A DNA stretch of 64,000 bases, from assembly GCA_038521625.1 (NCBI GenBank), contig JBCBKP010000010.1:29099-93098 (forward strand), written 5' to 3'. This DNA comes from JBCBKP01 sp038521625 (lineage in GTDB: Bacteria > Planctomycetota > Phycisphaerae > Phycisphaerales > UBA1924). The stretch's first letter is position 1. Each line of letters begins with the position of its first letter. Both the position numbers and the translations under genes were made by a program. The notes below the pieces were generated by a model. That model was not told where the DNA came from. It ran no database searches and saw only the letters and a list, made by a program, of their open reading frames with translations. Below are positions 52,042 to 60,155 of this stretch, one piece after another.

Positions 52042-52565
52042 TGCGCCGGCTCCGCACCATCCATCTGATCGTCCTCGCGGTGATCCTCGTCATCGTCGGC
52101 GGCGCGAGCGCGGTCTACGCGTTCCGCGAGCTCTCGCGCCGTGACGGCTTCGAGGCCCAGCGCGTCTCGCTCGTCGAGTCCCGGGAACAGATCGAGGCGC
52201 GATCGGCCTCGATGCGTGAAGAGCTCGCGGCGCTGGCCGAGGCGGAAGAGGCCCGAGCACCGCGCCCGACAACGCCCGCCGGCCTGCTGCAGGTCCTGGC
52301 CCAGGAGGCCCAGACCCGGGGTCTGATCGTCACGGAGATGACCCCGACCCAGCGGCCCGGCACAGGCGAGGCGGCGGACCTCCGTGTGCGGATCGGCATG
52401 GACGGCGAGATCGAGTCCGTGGCGTCCTGGATGGACCTGGTCAGGGAACGCGGCCTCGCCGATGGACTGGTCAGCTTCCGGATGCGCCCGTCGCCGAACG
52501 GCGGCCATGGGCGCGTCACGGTCGTGTGCGAGCTGGACTGCGTGCTGGCGGAGATCGCGCGATGA
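52041..52565 (+). CDS. PilO-like inner-membrane protein
   Basis: A 174-residue bitopic protein: helix IHLIVLAVILVIVGGASAVY, a coiled coil (residues about 30-75) and a ferredoxin-like C-terminal domain (ADLRVRIGMDGEIESVASWM). This matches PilO architecture; PilN and PilO pair through their coiled coils to form the alignment complex. The start overlaps the previous stop (TGATG). Confidence 0.72.
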   Translation: MRRLRTIHLIVLAVILVIVGGASAVYAFRELSRRDGFEAQRVSLVESREQIEARSASMREELAALAEAEEARAPRPTTPAGLLQVLAQEAQTRGLIVTEMTPTQRPGTGEAADLRVRIGMDGEIESVASWMDLVRERGLADGLVSFRMRPSPNGGHGRVTVVCELDCVLAEIAR

Positions 52566-53119
52566 GCAGGTCGAAGCGGAAGTCGCTCATGATCAAGGTG
52601 CTCTTGATCGCGCCCCTGATCGTGGTGGTCGACCGCGTCTTCCTCTCCGAAACCGTCAGCGAGGCGTCCGGCGCGGCCGCCGAATCGGCGGTCGCTGGCC
52701 TGGCCGGCGCACTCACCGGCGGCTCTGCGGGGGCCGAGCGCCCCGAGCTGTTCGACGCGCTCGCGGCGCTCCGCGAAGGCTCCGAGCCGGACATGCTCCG
52801 CGCCCTCTTCCCGGCGCCGCCCGAGGAGATCCAGGCCGCGCTCGATGCCGTCCCCGACGGCACCGAGGACGTTCCGACGACGCAGGTGGAGGACGCGGCC
52901 GAGGCACAGCCCGTCCGGATCGAGGGGGTGCTCGACGCGGGCGCCCACTCGGCGGCGGTCGTCAACGGCACGCTGATGCGGATCGGGGACGTCCGGGAAG
53001 GCGTCACGCTCTTGCGGGTCGAGGGGCGAGCGGTGTGGCTCAAAGTCAATGAAAGCGAAGTCATGATTGAAGTGGCGCGCCCCGTAGACCGAAGTTCCGA
53101 TCGTGAGGGATCGGGATAA
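52562..53119 (+). CDS. PilP/GspC-like periplasmic protein
   Basis: A 185-residue protein with an N-terminal helix (KVLLIAPLIVVVDRVFL), a flexible acidic linker and a small C-terminal beta domain: GVLDAGAHSAAVVNGTLMRI, GDVREGVTLLRVEGRAVWLK. The pattern of a small 'HR' beta domain with a GDxxxGxxL turn is that of PilP and GspC, which link the inner-membrane complex to the secretin. ATG at 52562 overlaps the previous stop (ATGA). The distant similarity is supported mainly by gene order; a secretin gene does not follow. Confidence 0.65.
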   Translation: MSRSKRKSLMIKVLLIAPLIVVVDRVFLSETVSEASGAAAESAVAGLAGALTGGSAGAERPELFDALAALREGSEPDMLRALFPAPPEEIQAALDAVPDGTEDVPTTQVEDAAEAQPVRIEGVLDAGAHSAAVVNGTLMRIGDVREGVTLLRVEGRAVWLKVNESEVMIEVARPVDRSSDREGSG

Positions 53120-53155
53120 CCCTCTAGACCAGAACCCATTGCGAAGGACCGCAGG

Positions 53156-53629
53156 ATGTTCACCATCGGATACCGCCGGCGCTCGGCGTTCAGCCTTGTC
53201 GAACTCGTCGTCGTCGTGGTCATCCTCGGCGTGATCGCCGCGATCGCGCTGCCCCGGATGAGCCGCGGCGCCGCGGGCGCGGCTGACGCCGGCCTGGCGA
53301 CCGATCTCTCGGTCATGCGGAGCGCGATCGAGCTCTACCGCAGCGAGCACGCCGGGACCTACCCGTCGGTCGCGAACATCGTGAACCAGCTCACGCAGTA
53401 CACCAACGAAGCGGGCGCCACGTCGGCGACGGCGAGCGCCACGCACATCTACGGCCCGTACCTCACCCGCGTCCCGACGCTGAAGGTCAGCGCCAACCGG
53501 GGCAACAGCGGCATCGCCGCGGCCGCGGGCGCCGGCGTCGGCTGGATCTACGACGAGACGGCCGGCACGATCATCGCCAATTCGGGCACCGACACGGACA
53601 GCTCGGGCACGCTGTACTCGGCGTACTGA
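53156..53629 (+). CDS. Type IV prepilin-like major subunit (GspG/PilA-type)
   Basis: A 157-residue prepilin: leader MFTIGYRRRSA, then FSLVELVVVVVILGVIAAIA with Glu at +5 and Ala instead of Gly at -1. The post-helix pattern DLSVMRSAIELYRSEHAGTYPS matches GspG (long helix then YP). Length is typical of a major pseudopilin, unlike the oversized GspG-position protein of the minus-strand operon, so this is the best candidate in the window for the main fibre subunit. The C-terminus is rich in Gly, Ala, Thr and Ser. Confidence 0.88.
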   Translation: MFTIGYRRRSAFSLVELVVVVVILGVIAAIALPRMSRGAAGAADAGLATDLSVMRSAIELYRSEHAGTYPSVANIVNQLTQYTNEAGATSATASATHIYGPYLTRVPTLKVSANRGNSGIAAAAGAGVGWIYDETAGTIIANSGTDTDSSGTLYSAY

Positions 53630-53659
53630 GACACGGCTCTCTTCCCGAACGGGGGCGGT

Positions 53660-54169
53660 ATGTTCCCGAACCGATCAACAATCGGCCATCCACCGCGAGC
53701 CGCCTTCACCCTTCTGGAGGTGGCCGTCGTCGTGGTCGTGCTCGCGACTCTGGCCGCCGTCGCGATGCCGAAGCTCTCGAACTCGCTCGGTCGCCAGCGG
53801 GCGGCGCTCGCGGCCTGGTCGGTCTCCGAGGACCTGCGGTTCACCTCGGTGCGGGCCCGCCAGACCGGGCTCCCGCACCGGTTCCGGATCTCGTCGTCGG
53901 CCATGCGGGTCCAGATATTCATGTTCGACCCGGGCCTGACGCTCGTCCGCGACCGATTTCTGAACGTCGAGCCCTACCGCATCAGCCGGGCCCAGGCCGT
54001 GAACCCCGACACGCTCGCGGATCAGGGGATCACGATGATCAACTTCGACACGTACGGGCGCCCGCAGGAGCGGGCGATCATCCGCTTCGCCTCGATGGGC
54101 CAGATCTCCGTGCTCACGGTCGACGACCGCGGGCGGACATCGATCTCGAACCCGACGGAGGGCCGATGA
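53660..54169 (+). CDS. Prepilin-type minor pseudopilin (GspH/FimT-like)
   Basis: A 169-residue protein: leader ending PPRAA, then FTLLEVAVVVVVLATLAAVA with Glu at +5 and Ala at -1. The segment QRAALAAWSVSEDLRFTSVR resembles the GspH/FimT helix that leads into the beta domain. Length fits GspH. The next gene overlaps its stop by four bases. Confidence 0.85.
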   Translation: MFPNRSTIGHPPRAAFTLLEVAVVVVVLATLAAVAMPKLSNSLGRQRAALAAWSVSEDLRFTSVRARQTGLPHRFRISSSAMRVQIFMFDPGLTLVRDRFLNVEPYRISRAQAVNPDTLADQGITMINFDTYGRPQERAIIRFASMGQISVLTVDDRGRTSISNPTEGR

Positions 54170-54744
54170 TGCGAACGGCACGCCGCGGCTTCACGCTGAT
54201 GGAGCTGATGTCCTCGATCGGCGTCTCGTCGGTCGCGATCTTCGGGATCGCCGCGTCCATCACGCTGGCGTCTCGGACGATCCCGACCAGCGACGACCGG
54301 CTGACGCGACGATTGGAGGTCGCGCAGGCGCTCGAGCTCATGCGGGCCGACGCGCTCGTGGCCCAGGAGATCACCTTCGCCACCAGCGGCATCCAGATGG
54401 CCGTGCCCGACCGCAACGGCGACGGCGCCCTGGACGTGGTCCGCTACCTGCCGCACACCCGGTTCTCGAACGGCGTCCGGACCCTCGTCCGCGTGGACGC
54501 CGACGGCAAGATGGTCGAGCTCGTCGAGGGCGTGCGTGAGCTGACCTTCGGACGCGGGCAGTCTCTCGATGGCGCCGGATTCGTCAACGTGCTCTTCGAG
54601 CTGGAAGAGGGATTCCAGATCGAGTCGGTGGTCGAGCTGACGCAGCGCCCGACCAACGAGATCGCCCCGTCGTCGCGCGACATCCTGGTGCCGACCGACA
54701 TCACCGCGGTCAAGACGGACGTGGCCAATGTGCTCGGGAACTAA
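54166..54744 (+). CDS. Prepilin-type minor pseudopilin (GspJ/PilW-like)
   Basis: A 192-residue protein: leader MMRTARRG, then FTLMELMSSIGVSSVAIFGI with Gly at -1 and Glu at +5. Downstream, LEVAQALELMRADALVAQEI and a beta-rich C-terminus ending VELTQRPTNEIAPSS resemble GspJ/PilW-type minor pilins. An NGDGALDV segment is present. The start lies in ATGATG overlapping the previous stop; either ATG could be used. Confidence 0.82.
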   Translation: MMRTARRGFTLMELMSSIGVSSVAIFGIAASITLASRTIPTSDDRLTRRLEVAQALELMRADALVAQEITFATSGIQMAVPDRNGDGALDVVRYLPHTRFSNGVRTLVRVDADGKMVELVEGVRELTFGRGQSLDGAGFVNVLFELEEGFQIESVVELTQRPTNEIAPSSRDILVPTDITAVKTDVANVLGN

Positions 54745-55291
54745 GCGATATCACGGATCCGGGCGCCGCGGCCTCGCGATGGCCGAGGCGGTCACCTCGG
54801 TCGCGATCGTCGGCGTGATCGTGGTCGGCGCCCTGAGCGCCACCGCCGGCGTCGCCGGGCTCTCGCAGAGCGCCAGCGACCTCGCCTTCGCCGAGCAGAT
54901 GGCGGCCGACCTGCTCGCCGAGGTCTCGACGGTCAACACCCAAGGCCTGGTCATCTACGACGAGTACCGCTTCGATCTCGTCGATGACAGCGAGCAGATC
55001 TACTCGAAGTTCCTGGCGGGGACGCGGTTCAGCTTCTATTCGATCAGCCAGTACGACGGCTGGAGCAACTCGCCGCCGATCACCCGGTACGGCGACCCGT
55101 ACCCGGGCGCCGACGCCACCTGGCGCCGGACCGCCATCATCCAGACCTACGACGGGGACACGCTCGCGCCCGAGTCGCAGTTCACCGCCGAGCTCTTCCG
55201 GATCACGGTGATCGTGAGCCGGAACGGGCGCGACCTCGTGACGCGGCGGGTCGTCCGCAGCCAGGTGGGGGACACGCTGTGGGACGGCTGA
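54728..55291 (+). CDS. Prepilin-type minor pseudopilin (GspI/PilV-like)
   Basis: A 187-residue protein: leader ending GSGRRG, then LAMAEAVTSVAIVGVIVVGA. Glu is at +5 and Gly at -1, but the first mature residue is Leu instead of the usual Phe/Met. The FAEQMAADLLAEVST stretch after the helix is typical of the GspI/PilV type. The start lies 17 bp inside the preceding gene and its 3' end overlaps the next start by 13 bp, so this is a tightly packed operon. Confidence 0.78.
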   Translation: MCSGTKRYHGSGRRGLAMAEAVTSVAIVGVIVVGALSATAGVAGLSQSASDLAFAEQMAADLLAEVSTVNTQGLVIYDEYRFDLVDDSEQIYSKFLAGTRFSFYSISQYDGWSNSPPITRYGDPYPGADATWRRTAIIQTYDGDTLAPESQFTAELFRITVIVSRNGRDLVTRRVVRSQVGDTLWDG

Positions 55292-56433
55292 GGCGCAGAT
55301 TCGCCAGGCGCGGCAGCGTCTACGTGCTCAGCCTCGTCGCCGGCTCGGCGATCGCGGCGATGGCCGTGGGCGGAGCGCTGGTACGACGGGAGATGGCCGC
55401 GCGGACCGGCGACCTCGACGACCTGGTCGGGGCTCGGAACGCGGCGCGGTCTCTGCTGGAGATCGCCGTCCAGCGTCTCGACGGGCGGACGGACTGGCGG
55501 ACGGCGCTCGGCACCATGGTCATCGATCCGGCCTTCGTCGAGGCCGACGCGACGACGGTCCGGATCATCGACCTCATCGACGGGAACCTGACCAACAACA
55601 GCACCGACGAGGCCTGGCTGGTCTGCGAGGCCGAGGTCGGGGCGGTGGCGGCGCGTCTCACGATCCGGCTCGAGCCGCTCAGCCTCGATCGGTACAACTC
55701 TCGACTGGACACCCTCACGATCCCGCTCGTCCACATCCCGATGGACGATTCCTCGGGAAGCACGACCGCGGACGCGCTCGAGGGCGCCTTCGATGGCTTC
55801 TACTCGAACGCCGGCATCGCCGAGCAGGACATCGAGCCCGACGGGACGCGCGTCGCATCGTTCGACAGCGACGGCGACGTCATGCGCCGGGCGCACGACC
55901 CATCGCTCGAGACCGAGGACGGCACGGTGATCATCTGGGCCCGCCCCACGGCGATGCCCACAGCTATTACCGACAACGTCGTCGTCGCGATCAATGGCAA
56001 CGGCATGAACGGAGAGGGCCTCATTATTGCTGACAGCCCGGCAGGGCTAAACGTCACGCACTTGAACAACGCCGGGACACCGGCGAGTCTGCTCAACACG
56101 CCGTCGCTCTCGCCCGGCCGCTGGCACATGCTCGCGTACACGTTCGGCGCCGGAGGCGCGACGCTACAGGTGAATGGCGTGCAGGTCTCAGCGAACCCGA
56201 GCTACACCGACGCGCTCGACAACCCCACCGTCGACGCGGACGCCGGGCTGCAGGTCGGCGGAGCTCTGATCCCGTTCGTGGGCATGGGGCGCGTGTATCG
56301 TGGCGATCTGGCGGGGTTCTCACTCGTTGACGGACTCACGAACGCTGAGGTGATGGCGGTGTACCAGAGCGCGTTCACCGGCCCGCCGATCCTCGACCGC
56401 TCGAGCCTGCGCTGGACGACGATCGACCCCTGA
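55279..56433 (+). CDS. GspK/PilX-like protein with C-terminal LamG (concanavalin-like) domain
   Basis: A 384-residue protein. The N-terminus ARRGSVYVLSLVAGSAIAAM is a prepilin-like helix with Gly at -1 and no Glu at +5, as for GspK/PilX. Residues about 40-150 resemble a pseudopilin neck. From about 155 to 370 a laminin-G3-like jelly roll is seen: VHIPMDDSSGSTTADALEGA, DGTVIIWARPT, RWHMLAYTFGAGGATLQVNG and MGRVYRGDLAGFSLVDGLT. Such domains usually bind carbohydrate or protein ligands, so it may be a tip adhesin. GTG at 55279 overlaps the previous gene. It ends the structural part of the operon. Confidence 0.8.
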   Translation: MGRLRRRFARRGSVYVLSLVAGSAIAAMAVGGALVRREMAARTGDLDDLVGARNAARSLLEIAVQRLDGRTDWRTALGTMVIDPAFVEADATTVRIIDLIDGNLTNNSTDEAWLVCEAEVGAVAARLTIRLEPLSLDRYNSRLDTLTIPLVHIPMDDSSGSTTADALEGAFDGFYSNAGIAEQDIEPDGTRVASFDSDGDVMRRAHDPSLETEDGTVIIWARPTAMPTAITDNVVVAINGNGMNGEGLIIADSPAGLNVTHLNNAGTPASLLNTPSLSPGRWHMLAYTFGAGGATLQVNGVQVSANPSYTDALDNPTVDADAGLQVGGALIPFVGMGRVYRGDLAGFSLVDGLTNAEVMAVYQSAFTGPPILDRSSLRWTTIDP

Positions 56434-56436
56434 CCG

Positions 56437-56469
56437 CCGACCCGCCCCCCTGACCGGGCGGGCCCTCGG
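56437..56469 (+). terminator. GC-rich stem-loop after the pilus operon
   Basis: CCCGCCC (56441-56447) pairs with GGGCGGG (56456-56462), with flanking CCGA/TCGG able to extend the stem. It lies 7 bp after the stop of the GspK-like gene in a 113-bp gap. No U-run. It may end or attenuate transcription before the receiver gene. Confidence 0.4.
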
Positions 56470-56546
56470 CGCGACCAATTCCGCGCCCGGGGATAACTCC
56501 CGCGGAGACCTTCTCCGATCCGGTCGGTTTCCCGATATGGGTTTCG

Positions 56547-56933
56547 ATGGAAACGACCTCGCGGCCCATCCTGATCGCCGACGACGAGATCCACATCGTC
56601 ACGATGCTCAAACGTCGGCTCGTGTCGCTCGGCTACGAGGTGCTCGTGGCGCGCTCGGGCGACGAGGCCCTCGAGATGGCGAAGGCCAGCTCGCCGTTCT
56701 TCGCCGTGATCGATTTCCAGATGCCCGGCCTGAACGGCGTGCAGCTCGCGACGCGGATCAAGACCGAGGTCGAGCGGCCGCCCAAGATCGTCATGCTCAC
56801 CGGCCGGTCGCACCTGATCGAGGAGCACGAGTTCGAGCCGACCGGCATCACCGCGCTGCTGGAGAAGCCCTTCTCGATGCAGCAGGTGCTCGAGCTGATC
56901 CCGGACGCCAGGCCCGAGGAGGACGCGGCGTGA
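56547..56933 (+). CDS. Single-domain response regulator (CheY-like receiver)
   Basis: A 128-residue receiver domain: acidic pair Asp12-Asp13 in LIADDE, phospho-acceptor Asp56 in FAVIDFQMPG, Thr85 in VMLTGR and Lys107 in LLEKPF, i.e. all conserved residues. No output domain. Its stop overlaps the HD-GYP gene by four bases (GTGA), so the two are probably made together and the receiver likely controls that phosphodiesterase. It is a candidate partner for the kinase at 45836. Confidence 0.94.
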   Translation: METTSRPILIADDEIHIVTMLKRRLVSLGYEVLVARSGDEALEMAKASSPFFAVIDFQMPGLNGVQLATRIKTEVERPPKIVMLTGRSHLIEEHEFEPTGITALLEKPFSMQQVLELIPDARPEEDAA

Positions 56934-58381
56934 GCCAGAATACCCCCACCTCGATGGCGCGGATGGCCGAGCTCGCCCGCACGCTCGGATTCCGGGTGCT
57001 CGACCTCGGCTCGAACGAGACCGACACGCGGTTCGCCGACGCCGAGCGCCCGAGCGCGGGCGGCGCCCGTCGCATCGTCGACGGCGGCCCGCCTGTGGCG
57101 ATCTTCTCAGCGCCGAAGGGCGTCGACGCGATCGCCGTCGTCGCCGACCCGGCCTCGCAGTCCGAGGACCTCGTGACGCGCGGGCTGCTGGCGCTCGAGG
57201 AGGCCTCCCGTGACCTCGCGCAGCTGATCAACGTCGACAACGACCTCGACGACTTCGCCCGCGAGCTGTCGATCTCCTACGAGACGATGGCGGCGATCTT
57301 CGACCTGGGCAACGGCCTCGGGACGTTCGTCGACGCCGCGTCGTTCATCCCGCGGTGCGTCGACCGGGCGCGGGCCATGCTCGGATTCCGGACCGCCCGC
57401 CTGCGGCTCGACGCCCCGCTCGACCGGTTCGGGCTCTCGCGCCCGCTCAGCCCCGGCGGCCTGATCGGCGAGGACGTCGACGCCGATGAACGCACCCGGC
57501 TCGACCGCGCGATCGACGAGCGATCCAACGAGTTCAACCGCCAGGTCTGGCACAACCCCGACGGCGACCCGAAGCGCGACATCGCGGCCATGCCGATCGA
57601 GCTCCGCGACGAGCGCATCGGCTGGATCGCGATGACGGGGTTCGACCCGGCGGAGAGCCACACGGGCGACGGGATCACGAGCCTCGAGACCAAGGTCATC
57701 GGCTATCTGGCGCACGTCGTGGCCTCGTCGCTGCAGGTCGCCCAGCTCAACGCCGAGAAAGACCGCTCGTTCCTGGGCGTGCTGCGGGCGCTGACGGCGT
57801 CGCTCGACGCCAAGGACCCGTACACGCTCGGCCACTCGGAGCGGGTCTCGCTGCTCGCCGGCAAGCTGGCCGTCGCGCACGGGCTCGACCCGTCCGAGAT
57901 CCGGCGCGTCAGGCTCGCGGGCTCGCTGCACGACATCGGCAAGATCGGCGTGCCCGACCGCGTGCTGCTGAAGCCCTCGCGCCTCGACGACGAGGAGTTC
58001 ACGCTGATCAAGCACCACCCGGCGATCGGCGAGCGGATCCTCGCCCCGATCCCTGAGCTGACCGACGTGCTCCCCGCGGTCCGCCACCACCACGAGCGCT
58101 GGGACGGCGCCGGCTACCCCGACAAGATCGACGGAGAGCGGATCCCGCTCTCGGCCCGCCTCCTCGCGGTCGCCGACACGTTCGACGCCATGAGCTCGAA
58201 CCGCTCGTACCGCTCCGCCCGGACCCGCGAGGAGGTGCTGTCCGAGATCGAGCGTGTGGCGGGCTCCCAACTCGACCCGACGCTGGCGAACCTCTTCCTG
58301 ACGCTCGACCTTTCGGACTTCGACCGGATGCACGCCGCGCACCTCGCGGCGAGCGAGACGCACCACCGCCCGGCGGCGTGA
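56930..58381 (+). CDS. GAF-like plus HD-GYP c-di-GMP phosphodiesterase
   Basis: A 483-residue protein. The N-terminal third contains a GAF-like domain (residues about 100-265). The C-terminal HD-GYP domain is complete: VLRALTASLDAKDPYTLGHS, the HD pair in SLHDIGKIGVPDR (His334-Asp335), RHHHERWDGAGYPDKIDGE, and SARLLAVADTFDAM. These features predict hydrolysis of c-di-GMP. The final part TLANLFLTLDLSDFDRMHAA belongs to the segment repeated as DNA at 62480. GTG at 56930 overlaps the receiver gene. The operon position after pilus genes whose ATPases carry MshEN-like motifs points to a role in adjusting c-di-GMP for the pilus. Confidence 0.94.
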   Translation: MSQNTPTSMARMAELARTLGFRVLDLGSNETDTRFADAERPSAGGARRIVDGGPPVAIFSAPKGVDAIAVVADPASQSEDLVTRGLLALEEASRDLAQLINVDNDLDDFARELSISYETMAAIFDLGNGLGTFVDAASFIPRCVDRARAMLGFRTARLRLDAPLDRFGLSRPLSPGGLIGEDVDADERTRLDRAIDERSNEFNRQVWHNPDGDPKRDIAAMPIELRDERIGWIAMTGFDPAESHTGDGITSLETKVIGYLAHVVASSLQVAQLNAEKDRSFLGVLRALTASLDAKDPYTLGHSERVSLLAGKLAVAHGLDPSEIRRVRLAGSLHDIGKIGVPDRVLLKPSRLDDEEFTLIKHHPAIGERILAPIPELTDVLPAVRHHHERWDGAGYPDKIDGERIPLSARLLAVADTFDAMSSNRSYRSARTREEVLSEIERVAGSQLDPTLANLFLTLDLSDFDRMHAAHLAASETHHRPAA

Positions 58382-58384
58382 GTC
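58277..58384 (+). repeat. 108-bp direct repeat, copy 1 (inside the 3' end of the HD-GYP gene)
   Basis: Bases 58277-58384 match 62480-62587 at 106 of 108 positions by direct reading. The two differences are in the Leu-Ser (ctt/ctg) and Ala (gcc/gcg) codons and are silent. The copy covers the last 35 codons and stop of the HD-GYP gene. Confidence 0.95.
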
Positions 58385-59483
58385 AACGACTCTGCGACGG
58401 CATTCTCTCGAAGAACACGATCAGCTCCTCGATCGCTGCGCGCTCCGAGAGGTCATTCGTCGATTGCAACTGTTCGCTAAGAAACTCAACCATCGCATTT
58501 GGAACAGAAACCGCAACGCCCGATTCCTCGGCCAACAGCATCCCGTCACCACCAAAGCTCGACGAGAGAGACAATGCCCCGAAATCCGGCGGGTCTGCGT
58601 TGGGCACCGCGCACCCCTCGTAGAACATATCGACGAAACTGCTGATATCACTCTGACTCACGACATCGAACGGTTCAGCAAAGCGTGCGACGGCGGGATC
58701 ATTCGCAAAGAACCGCGCAACAAATGCCTCGACATCCGTCTGAGAAATCACACCCTTCGGTTCAGCATAATCGATCGCACTACACATCGCGCTCGCAGAT
58801 ACGCCCAGAGTAACGGGTTCGGACAAGAACACCGGGACTGGCAGCACCGTTGACTGACGATCGAGCGACACCGTCCCAACCGTCACCGGTGAGGGGAGCG
58901 CACGCCGCATGATGTTGACCATGGCATCGCGAAGTCCGATCGTCGACGCCCCCTCGTCCGAGGGCGCCAGCAACTCGCCACGAGCCAACTCGACCCATGT
59001 TCCAACGCCCACTCCCGCCTGAGGCGAGCTCGCTGCCAGCACGCCCGGAGGACCCGGAGCGCCGAACGTGTTCTGCGCACCGCCGATCTCGCGAAGCGCC
59101 AGCCCGTCCGCATCAGGACTTCCCCCGAACGCCGACGACCCGTCAGCCTTGATATTCGAGAGTCCTAACGGCAGATCGAAATGATCCATGGCTGGCCCGC
59201 GCTCGCCCGCCGACAGAACCAGGTCGCTCTCAGCGTCGCCGATCAGATCGACGACCGCGAAGGCCAGCCCGCCGTTGACGCCGCCCACCCGAACCTCGAT
59301 CTGCCAGGTAACCCGTGATCCTGGATAGACCGTCTCCGCGGGTGCACGGCCGTCTGAGAGCGAGAGCGAGAGCCGCATCTCGGCCGGCTGCGCCCGCGCA
59401 TCAGAGACAAACACGCACGCCCCCGCGATTGCGATCAGCGACAGATAAAGAGCACGATTCACAGCCGTGTCGATCGAACGCAT
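58383..59483 (-). CDS. Secreted protein with internal GC-type dockerin-like module
   Basis: A 366-residue exported protein (signal peptide ending about SDARAQ, residue 32). The N-terminal half is a beta-rich domain (SLSLSDGRAPAETVYPGSRV, then WQIEV) of a cohesin-like or filamin-like kind. Residues about 235-292 form a Cys-bounded two-repeat module: CSAIDYAEPKGVISQTD ... FFANDP, then FAEPFDVVSQSDISSFVDMF ... GC. This is the pattern of the GC-type dockerin found in Phycisphaerales secreted proteins. It is usually C-terminal, but here 70 further residues follow. The gene is convergent with the HD-GYP gene, with 1 bp between stops. ATG at 59483 has AGGGAA upstream. Confidence 0.75.
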   Translation of the reverse strand: MRSIDTAVNRALYLSLIAIAGACVFVSDARAQPAEMRLSLSLSDGRAPAETVYPGSRVTWQIEVRVGGVNGGLAFAVVDLIGDAESDLVLSAGERGPAMDHFDLPLGLSNIKADGSSAFGGSPDADGLALREIGGAQNTFGAPGPPGVLAASSPQAGVGVGTWVELARGELLAPSDEGASTIGLRDAMVNIMRRALPSPVTVGTVSLDRQSTVLPVPVFLSEPVTLGVSASAMCSAIDYAEPKGVISQTDVEAFVARFFANDPAVARFAEPFDVVSQSDISSFVDMFYEGCAVPNADPPDFGALSLSSSFGGDGMLLAEESGVAVSVPNAMVEFLSEQLQSTNDLSERAAIEELIVFFERMPSQSR

Positions 59484-59489
59484 TGTTCC

Positions 59490-60155
59490 CTAACCCCTGC
59501 GACGCCTGCCAGCAACAACCGCACACACAAAGAGCCCCGCGAGACTGGACGTCGGCGCGGGGATCGCTATGACGACTCGGTCGATCGTACCTGTGACGAT
59601 CACATCCCCCCCCAGCAGAGAGGAGATCTCAAAGGCACTGAAATCGGTTGGAGACACGTCGATCGAGAGCTCTCGCACATGACCCAACTCGTCAAGAGAC
59701 CCCAGCGGCAGGAACACGAGCCCATCCCACTCGACGAGCCCCGCCCCCCCCGCGTCGAGCAGCAAGTTAAAATCGAGCACAGACTTTGGGACTGGCGTCC
59801 CGACCCTGATCTCAGTCGCAAAGCCGCCGAACCCGAATAGCTGGATCGCGGCTCCGTTGCCGCCGCCGATCAGGCCGTGCCCCGTAAAGAACGCGTCCTG
59901 CCCCCCGAAGACGCCGGTGGCAGCCGCCCCACCGGGCAGAACAGTTAGATTGGCACCGGTGAACTGAGTGTCCGCATCAGCGATCCGCACGGACCATCGG
60001 TCCCCCGTTGCGCCCACCGCCGACTTGAACCCGGGATCGGCCGTCTGGATGGATCCGTGGAACTCGATCATCACCTGCCCCCTGGCCAGAGGAGCGATGA
60101 TCGCGAGCGACGCGACGCAGGCGAGCCGGTTGACCGACAAGTCTCGAGACCGCAT
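59490..60155 (-). CDS. Secreted protein with PEP-CTERM-like sorting tail
   Basis: A 221-residue protein with a signal peptide (ends about PLARGQ) and a beta-rich body (GDRWSVRIADADTQFTGANL). The C-terminus reads AIPAPTSSLAGLFVCAVVAG followed by four Arg and Gly: a Pro-containing motif, a membrane helix and a basic end, which is the PEP-CTERM layout in its planctomycete IPAP form. Such tails are processed by exosortase, not present in this window. It lies 6 bp before the dockerin-like gene and overlaps the upstream gene by one base (TGATG), so the three form one operon. GTG 60158 is an alternative start. Confidence 0.78.
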   Translation of the reverse strand: MRSRDLSVNRLACVASLAIIAPLARGQVMIEFHGSIQTADPGFKSAVGATGDRWSVRIADADTQFTGANLTVLPGGAAATGVFGGQDAFFTGHGLIGGGNGAAIQLFGFGGFATEIRVGTPVPKSVLDFNLLLDAGGAGLVEWDGLVFLPLGSLDELGHVRELSIDVSPTDFSAFEISSLLGGDVIVTGTIDRVVIAIPAPTSSLAGLFVCAVVAGRRRRG

